A DNA stretch of 64,000 nucleotides, taken from Gnetum montanum. Taxonomy: Eukaryota; Streptophyta; Gnetopsida; Gnetales; Gnetaceae. Below are positions 57,535-64,000 of this stretch, piece after piece (within the stretch, counting starts at the first letter, position 1; every line of letters begins with the position of its first letter). The position numbers and the translations under genes were made by a program. The stretch spans positions 358,658-422,657 of the forward strand of contig MNCI01034278.1 of the NCBI GenBank assembly GCA_015680685.1. The letters run 5' to 3'. Under the pieces are notes generated by a model. The model saw nothing but the letters and a program-made list of their open reading frames with translations, was not told where the DNA came from and did not search any database.

Positions 57535-57720
57535 GGGGCCTTGGCTTAGACTTCAGTGGTTAAGGCATATGCTTCCCTCCACAGAGACATATGAATGAAT
57601 GTCCTCCCTGCCACCAATTTCTACTCGTGAGTTCAAGGAAAGGGAGACTATGGTCAAAACTTGGATTTCATACTACGTAATGTTAAATAACTGGATTGGG
57701 ATTTGTTTTTCCTTCCTTTT
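57535..57720 (+). repeat. Possible tRNA-like SINE, family 3
   Basis: The stretch GGCTTAGACTTCAGTGG with GTTAAGGC (57543-57566) resembles an A box, and GAGTTCAAGG (57629-57638) a B box. Only one copy is present in the window, so this is tentative. Confidence 0.3.
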
Positions 57721-59289
57721 CAGAGAGCTGGAACACAATGCATAGATACGAATTGCATTTAGGAAGGCCCATCCTACAAGCATGTACAGAAGCCATCACT
57801 ATAGACCAAGTGGGTTGCTGTTTCACTTACCGTATACCATCTGTAACGTACCCAATATTTAATTAATAAAAATTCTATAGGGAAAAATAGCAAGAGGATA
57901 AATATGCTGAACCCTTTCTCTAACCCTCAAAGACCTTCATATAGATCCTTTCTCCATGGAAAAGGTTCTTAAAAATAAAAAATCATCGTCATCATCACCT
58001 ATATTTGTGTGTGTGTGTTTAACTTAGGCATAGCTACCGAACAAATATAACTAGAGGCATTCTTTCCCAGCATTAATGTTCAATATGATAACTGGTATTG
58101 ATGTAATCTTACTTGATCGTGCTCTAGTTGACGATTTCTTGCTTTCATCAAATACATAACAAACAAATTTAATTTTTAATCTAAGCAGCTGTGAAATGCA
58201 TGGAAGAAAACTTGCAGTGAACAATTTTTAATAGAAACATAAGAGAGAAATCCAAATAAATTCTTTATTGTTCAAAATAATTAAGACACATTTGCCTTCA
58301 TGAAAAATAATTAACATTGCTAGTACCTGAAGTGACAATTTTAGACTAGCTGGACCTTTCTATCAAACAAAATTTCAATTATTGTCTCAAATAAAGTCAG
58401 TGACTTTTCCTTTATATGTAAAGAAATTCTTGGGAAGCATCATCATCTTCATCTGTTCTAAACGGATCAAACAATCTCCTTGTCTGAAAGTATCCCTTTT
58501 ATTCGTTGGTTTTTATTCATAATTTTAATTTCTACTAGCATTTTTGTATTCCTCCGCTGCTCTGGATCTTCACAACTTCCCAAAGCATCATACCATTTGG
58601 TTTTCATCTCTGAAATATTTTCAACATTTGCCACATCTTTTAATGTCTAATACTTCAACCTAACCATATAGTTGTTATAGGCTAGGAAGATGAAAAATGC
58701 AAAACATCATGCTAGTTCCATGCATATTGATCCCGGATGGTGTTCAGATTTGTGAAATCTGATATAAAGAAAAATTTAGTGAAACCTATTACCAAACATG
58801 GTTTTTACCGATTTTCTGCACTATATGTGAAGTCTAGATGGTTATAATGTTGTTACGTTGGTTTCAAGTAGTGCATTTAGGATGCGGTGCCTTCACATAG
58901 GTAGAGAGACCTTGTATCAAAACTTACTGTAATGATGTAATCTAATCTCATACCTCAACAATTAAACTGGGTGGACAACAAATCTTCCACTAAACACTAA
59001 GCATGGTTTCCTTCAAAATAAGAAATGGATCAGCCATTCACTGAATTCCACCCTAACAAAGTTATCAAGCTTTAATCTCCAGAAAAACTCTCAGAGCAGT
59101 ATAACGGCAAGGTGGCAGCCGGGCCTCCAAACTCAGGCATTCAGAGCCAACTTTGGACTTATAGACCTGATAGAGAACTTGAAGTTGTTTTAACCTTTCA
59201 AAATGATTAAACATTTTTAAAAATATTCCTGTCATTTCTAAAGAGAAAAGATTTTCGGCACACAATTAGATGTGCAGTGTTTTCAAAAG

Positions 59290-59670
59290 TGACTTGCTAG
59301 TTGGTATTGTTGGCAAGTTGCTTCTGCTGCAATATGCATGATACAGACCTGAATTTTGGTATAGGAACACAACCCACACCTCCAAGTGGGTTTTATCTGT
59401 GTTCAAATAATGAATATGTAGAGCTTAAATAAATGATAAGTTATTATGCTGAAATCTCAATCCTCTTTATAAATTGGTACTGATGCCGGTGGATTTTTCT
59501 GCAATATGCAAGATTCATGACAAGATTTTTGGTATAGGAACACAACCCACCGCTCCAAGTTGGTTTTATCTTGTGAATTGATGTTATTTGGGTTATTTGA
59601 ATATGTAGAGCTTCAATAAATGGTAAGCTGTTATTATGCTGAAATATCAATTCGCTTTATAAGTTAGCAT
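59290..59670. repeat. Diverged tandem duplication in the CTL intron
   Basis: Two copies, about 175-187 bp apart, share TGCAATATGCA, GGTATAGGAACACAACCCAC (59358 and 59531) and AATATGTAGAGCTT (59413 and 59600). Confidence 0.75.
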
Positions 59671-60299
59671 AACCTACAACTCAAAAACTATTGCATTGCA
59701 ATATTAACAAAGGTTGTTGCCAATCTACCATACACATGTACAACTGTCTTCGTGTCTATCTTCATGTGTCTTTTATTTCTCTGCACATTTCTCAAAAATG
59801 ATTTCTTTTAAATTGAAAAATCTAAGCTAAAAGTGATGCTCCATTGCAGGTTAGAGGAGGTCGTTGTGAATCTGCCATCCACCGATCTAAACGTTGTCTT
59901 TTCATGTATGTTTTGTTTCTAAGCACATTGGTTTTAAAAGCGCTTATTTTAGTGTTTTAATTTCAAGCCAAGGACTACTCCATTGCAGTGTTAGCAAGTG
60001 AGTAGATATTGCATCATTTTTCGCATTGCATCATTAATGGCTAAGGTCAAATGTGACCCGAAACTACAATTAAGATTTCTTACAACACATATTGCCAGTG
60101 TGTTCAGAATTCATGCTTACCGTTAATAGTTGCTCAACCAATGCTAAATCGCTGCTCGGAGATTCATAATTGTATTGGAAAGTTAATAAATCTTAGTCAG
60201 AGGACTGCTAAGAGTTGCCTCACATCAGATTTGACTAAACTAGTCGCTTATCATTTTAAATTAAAAGCATGAAAACACAAGATCCAAAGAAAGCAGTAC

Positions 60300-61381
60300 C
60301 TGATAGCAATTCCAAGGCTCCGAGGTGGAGAAGAGTCGGCTCTGTGGAAATACCACTGTGCAATGGTACCACTGATTATGTACACCTGGGCCTCAACCAT
60401 GACAACCAGAGACCAGAGCATAGTGATAATTGCCAATGTAAAGTAAGCAGGAACCCATGCATCCTGCTTCCATATGCAGCATTCAACACCGGTGCTTCCT
60501 CCACAGGAATACCCAGAATCCACCACTTTGAAATTAGGTACTACCCTGCCATTCCACCGAGAAAAGACCAGAAACACCACAATAGGCACATAGTACACCA
60601 ACAGAGCAAGTGACAAACTGGGTAATGCCACAAGAAGCCCTAGATTTGCAGACAATGCAAGAGCTGCTGTGTTAAGAATCCTCACTGTGAGTTCCACACG
60701 GTGCCAATTGCCTATAATGACCCAAGCAATGATCCCACAGAGCACAAGTACGAAGAGGAAAATTAGAACCCTGGGAGCCAAACCCATAACCTGCTTGCAT
60801 TCCCTGTTAAAAATACAGGCCACGAACCAGAATACGTTTATCAGAACAGGAATCAGGACGAAGAAAGGCAGGCAGGCGTACACCAGCTGTTTTGTGTAGT
60901 TCTTGAGCAGCCATAGCAGGCCACTGGCTATGGGTACACTCAATATTAGGGTTACCACAAATGTCCAAATCGAATCTCTCAAAAAGACATCTCTCTCGCT
61001 GTTTCCAAGAATCGTTGAAGCAAAACCTACCCATCCAAATTCCGGGGACGCAAAGCTCAAATCAGAAGTTCTGCTTAAAACTGATCCTGGGTCCTCCCGC
61101 AAAGAATATTTGCCACAGCTGCTGGAATTCCGATTGTAAACGAAGTATGAGGCTTTGCCGAAGCTTCTGTTCCGATTTGCCACGGCAAATATGCCGAAAC
61201 AGAAAGTTGCTAAAACCAGAACCAGGAAAATGAGCAGAAATAACACGTCCTGGAAGTTCCTGCGTCCGCTGTTGTAGCAGAATGGGCCATAGCTTTCGGA
61301 TGATTCCAAGGGTTCATCTTGGGCCGATTTGCTCAGAAGAAGAGGCTCAGCTACAGGCGCGGATCCTTCATCGCTGCCCAT
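60300..61381 (-). CDS. Choline-transporter-like protein (CTL/SLC44, PNS1-type), exon 1
   Basis: The exon encodes residues 1-360 plus two bases of Arg361. A cytosolic N-terminus with a dileucine-like PLLLS motif (residues 13-17) precedes the first membrane helix (about 45-67). A loop of about 70 residues with an NRNSSSCG stretch follows, possibly glycosylated. Further helices lie at about 138-158, 166-190, 204-224, 236-272 and 311-340. The last is followed by YIISGTIAQWYFHR, a hallmark of plant CTL proteins. The start ATG at 61381 is chosen because it opens the longest frame and gives a typical acidic N-terminus. The gene runs opposite to the oleosin gene 3 kb away, tail to tail. It appears intact. 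Confidence 0.92.
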
Positions 61382-61667
61382 CTTCCACTTTTCCCAAATC
61401 CTAAATCTCCGACTCCTCTGATGATAATTGCGATGGCATGGCAGTGCATGTTCGCACTGTTCACAAAAGGCCTCTACCGGATTTTCAATTATACATGGGT
61501 ATTCATGACAATTATCGAAAAGAACCTCAGTTCAACAGCAAACCCTGGAAAATCGCATAACACTGAAGTGCCAATTCACGATTTGGACACGTTACGGAAA
61601 GCAGATTCATCAATCACGAATAACGAACGAATTCGTAGAAGCAGAAAAGCGAAGCGAATCGATAAAA
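61382..61667 (-). other. Upstream region of the CTL gene
   Basis: Expected to hold the promoter and 5' UTR. I could not identify a convincing TATA box. Confidence 0.4.
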
Positions 61668-62030
61668 TCAAGGAGGCGGAACAGTCGCGTCAGATGTGGA
61701 GGAGTAGGAATCTGTAGCTAGTCTGCTTCTTTCTGGCACTGATAACGATTTACTGGCTGGTGATGCTTGCTGTTCTACGACTATTTCTGCTACGCTGGCA
61801 CTGTCTCTGCACGGCACCCACCACTTCTTCACAGATTTCTGAATTTCATAATCAAATCTTTTCGTGGCTTCGTCGCCGCTGCTGTGAAAATGCTGCGGTT
61901 CGATGTACATGTTGCAAAAATAGCAGTGCGAGATTCTGTGGACAGTGAAAGGGACAGCAGCATATTCGTGAGGGCATGCCATTCCAGCACAAAAGAAAGC
62001 TGTCTGCAAACCATTCACGTGTTCCTGCAT
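61668..62030 (-). CDS. Orphan ORF, 120 codons, unknown
   Basis: It lies about 290 bp upstream of the CTL start on the same strand. The product has a cysteine/histidine-containing stretch (HCYFCNMYIEPQHFH), a charged middle and a Ser/Thr-rich tail. An acceptor-like TTTTGTAAGATGCAG precedes the first codons. I recognise no family. It could be an exon of a separate gene, an upstream transcript of CTL or a chance ORF. Confidence 0.25.
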   Translation of the reverse strand: MQEHVNGLQTAFFCAGMACPHEYAAVPFTVHRISHCYFCNMYIEPQHFHSSGDEATKRFDYEIQKSVKKWWVPCRDSASVAEIVVEQQASPASKSLSVPERSRLATDSYSSTSDATVPPP

Positions 62031-62399
62031 CTTACAAAATTCAATAATTCAATAATCACGTTTGTTGTTATTGCAGGATGTTCCTGGCGTTGTTGTTGGA
62101 ATCCGTCTTCTGGTTTTGGACGTTTTGTTTGTTTGTTACTTATATAAGGGCAAGATTGCGTATCATTTATTATATTATTGTGGTACGCGTTGTCCTACAG
62201 GTGGGGGCTTGAACTTCCCGATAAACTTACATATTCCTGGTAGGGGCTAGACATGTAAGTTTCGTTTTTGGGCCTACAGCTTTGACAATGATGTCTCGGG
62301 CACATTATAGTCAAGGGGCGAATCCAAAAATAATATCTGAGCACATCCCAAGGTTAAGAATGTAGTTTGGCCGCCTCAGTCGTTTTTGAATAAAATTTA
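62031..62399. other. Intergenic DNA, nothing recognised
   Basis: No feature supported. Confidence 0.4.
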
Positions 62400-62537
62400 A
62401 CAATGAGGTATTAGCTTAGTGGCACATGTCTTGACCTCGTAATCTTGGATTACAGATTTTATTAAATAATACTGAGTTATAAACTTTTGTAAATTGTGGG
62501 GTGAACTTATGTTTCACTTATTTTAGGTTCCAACTTG
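62400..62537 (+). repeat. tRNA-like SINE, family 1, copy b
   Basis: Head AACAATGAGGTATTAGC with A-box TAGCTTAGTGG (62412-62422) and a decayed B box near 62445. The body GAGTTATAAACTTTTGTAAA leads to TTATTTTAGGTTCCAAC at its end. Confidence 0.6.
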
Positions 62538-62622
62538 TAAATAAAATTTGAACTTTTGAATTCGTGAGTATATATATTGGAACTTCAAGATTGGGTTACC
62601 TAAGTACCTATTTATATGGTGT

Positions 62623-62768
62623 TGGAACCTAAAATAATTATAATATAGGTACACCCCAAGATATATAGTCCAATTAGAACTTTATAAATCAACATTGCCC
62701 ACTAGATCAAAAAAATGACTTGAACTTTCAAATCAAAAGTCTTAACCACTAAGCTAACACCTTATTTT
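62623..62768 (-). repeat. tRNA-like SINE, family 1, copy c (inverted)
   Basis: On the minus strand: A-box TAGCTTAGTGG (62746-62756), TTAAGACTTT, B-box AGTTCAAGTCA (62716-62726), then a body ending TTATTTTAGGTTCCAAC. The final 17 bp form a perfect inverted repeat with copy b. Confidence 0.65.
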
Positions 62769-63581
62769 TAAGTACTCATTCTTACAACTTCAAAAACCAT
62801 TGGTGCCATAACCCTTTATAAAGTTACCACAAAGGTGGGATGTATAGGATTTAGGGCTTTCATATCTATGTTGTTCATGCATTTTCTTGAAAAACAACAT
62901 GGAAATGAAAATTTCTCCAATTTCAAAGATGTTAGACAACTAAAATAATTGTTAGTATGGAAGATGGCCCTAGGCCTAATAACATTTACATCACCTTCAA
63001 CGTTTGTGCTTCAACTTAAAATAGTAAAAGGATTCAAAGTAGTAATAAAAAATTGTAGTAAAATACCAACATTTGTAAAGGAGTGAGTTGGGGGGGGGGG
63101 GGGGGNTGGGGGGGTGGGGTGTGGTGTTGTGACATGTGTGGCAATAGTGTGTGTTGAATCCCAACAAAGTATTAATAATGAACAAAGAAAATTCAAAGTA
63201 CATCACAACCTTGATGCTAAGTCCACATCATAAAAAAATACAGAAAAAAAAACTTTTTAATTTTAGGACTAAGACCAATATTTGTTTCAAAGTTAGAAAG
63301 TGGTACCACTAGTGGAAGATATTCACCTCATCACTTATTATTGATCTTATCTTGAATTTCTTTACCATCAAATATAACCTTCTTGTCAATACTAGTTTTA
63401 ATCTTTAAGTTAATAGTATTCTTGTTAGACAAGGAAAAATTTGTCATATGACCTATCTGTCCAAAATGCTTAATACTTTATCTAGTACTAGCAAAAATAT
63501 ACATAGGAGCTTATGTCTTCTATGGATTCTTTATTGCCATTTGATTAGTCTTATTATTGACATTAACTTGATTTTTCATAT
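62769..63581. other. AT-rich intergenic DNA with a G tract
   Basis: A run of about 16 G residues, one N and further G runs lies at 63089-63120. The run length is probably not reliably sequenced. Nothing else is recognised. Confidence 0.5.
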
Positions 63582-64000
63582 TGATGAGTGGCGAGGTACC
63601 CCTACACTCAACCATACGAAACGAGCGTAGCACGTGCGATCCGGTCAAACTCCGCAGACTAAATGCCTACACGCCCCATGGAACACTTGGGGTTAATCAT
63701 TCGTTGTCTTCCCAGACTTACTTGTAGTTGTCATGGTGTATGGTTAAGTAAGTCCGAGGTATATGATTTTTATAGCTTTTTATGTGTTTTTCTTGTATGC
63801 TATTGAGGTGAAGGGTTGAGAAAGCCAACTAACTCTAACTAAGGACTAAGTCTAAATTAACTAGCATCAGCATCCGTTCCCACTTACCGTACACACCCTG
63901 AACTATGCAACCGTGGCTACTAAATGCTAATCGTTACTAGGATCACCACGCGTAACGCACGTGCTTGAAGTGGTCGTACTGAGGCACTTAACTAGCCTAA
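63582..64000 (-). repeat. LTR G, cut by window end
   Basis: It starts TGATGAGTGGCGAGGTACCC, the same LTR inner/outer end as in elements B and C, and follows the B LTR closely over its length. It runs past the window. Whether it is a solo LTR or the 3' LTR of a further element cannot be told. Confidence 0.8.

Larger units (their letters stand above)
54715..60299 (-). other. Single long intron of the CTL gene (5,585 bp)
   Basis: It is bounded by CAG/GTACTG at the donor (60300/60299) and TATTCAG/G at the acceptor (54715/54714), leaving phase 2. The contents are AT-rich and mostly unrecognised, apart from SINE-like pieces (55410-55500, 57535-57720), a diverged tandem duplication (59290-59670) and a GT microsatellite at 58005-58018. 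Long introns are common in conifers. Confidence 0.85.

Noticed and set aside
60269-61717. Plus-strand ORFs opposite CTL exon 1
   Set aside because: Shadows of the minus-strand coding exon, with no conserved domain.
61767-62147. Plus-strand ORF of 126 codons
   Set aside because: Composition looks random and it overlaps the minus-strand ORF; no homology recognised.
63089-63120. Long G tract as a G-quadruplex regulatory element
   Set aside because: It contains an N and its length is likely a sequencing or assembly artefact; no gene depends on it.

Overview
The window looks like nuclear DNA of a seed plant, most likely a conifer or other gymnosperm. It holds about 50 kb of old, nested, stop-riddled Ty3/gypsy LTR retrotransposons, then a low-copy segment with two plausible intact plant genes, one carrying a 5.6 kb intron. 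The species cannot be told from the sequence.

Region 1-49.7 kb is a retrotransposon graveyard built almost entirely from one Athila/Tat-like family. Its primer-binding sites match the 3' end of tRNA-Asp, its LTRs are about 0.8-0.88 kb, its PPT is G-rich, and it has an extra ORF between pol and the 3' LTR. I resolve these copies: A (1-~6200, +, cut by the window edge); B (7204-14090, -, perfect TSD CCTAC, gag-pro only); C (16168-39238, -, perfect TSD ATGTC); D (18773-~28994, +), nested inside the extra ORF of C; E (40481-49316, -), nested inside F, a solo LTR (+, 40090-40480 plus 49317-49729); and G, an LTR entering at the right edge (63582-64000). A LINE reverse-transcriptase fragment and tRNA-like SINEs lie between them.

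Region 49.7-63.6 kb is the genic part. It holds an oleosin gene (50664-51110, +) whose promoter has seed/ABA-type motifs, and a two-exon choline-transporter-like (CTL/SLC44) gene (exon 1 60300-61381, exon 2 54000-54714, -). It also holds several recent tandem duplications and SINE copies.

The most unusual signal is a phased array of short cores in the U3 of the LTRs. Cores sit 14, 17 or 20 bp apart and end about 19 bp before a TATA box. Most LTRs use GATATC-like cores; elements A and C use CATCAA/TTGACA-like cores with the same spacing. A matching array plus TATA box occurs inside elements C and E, and in weaker form in A, just upstream of the extra ORF, and uses the same core type as that element's own LTR. 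This suggests a dedicated internal promoter and a factor-binding grammar that co-varies within each subfamily.
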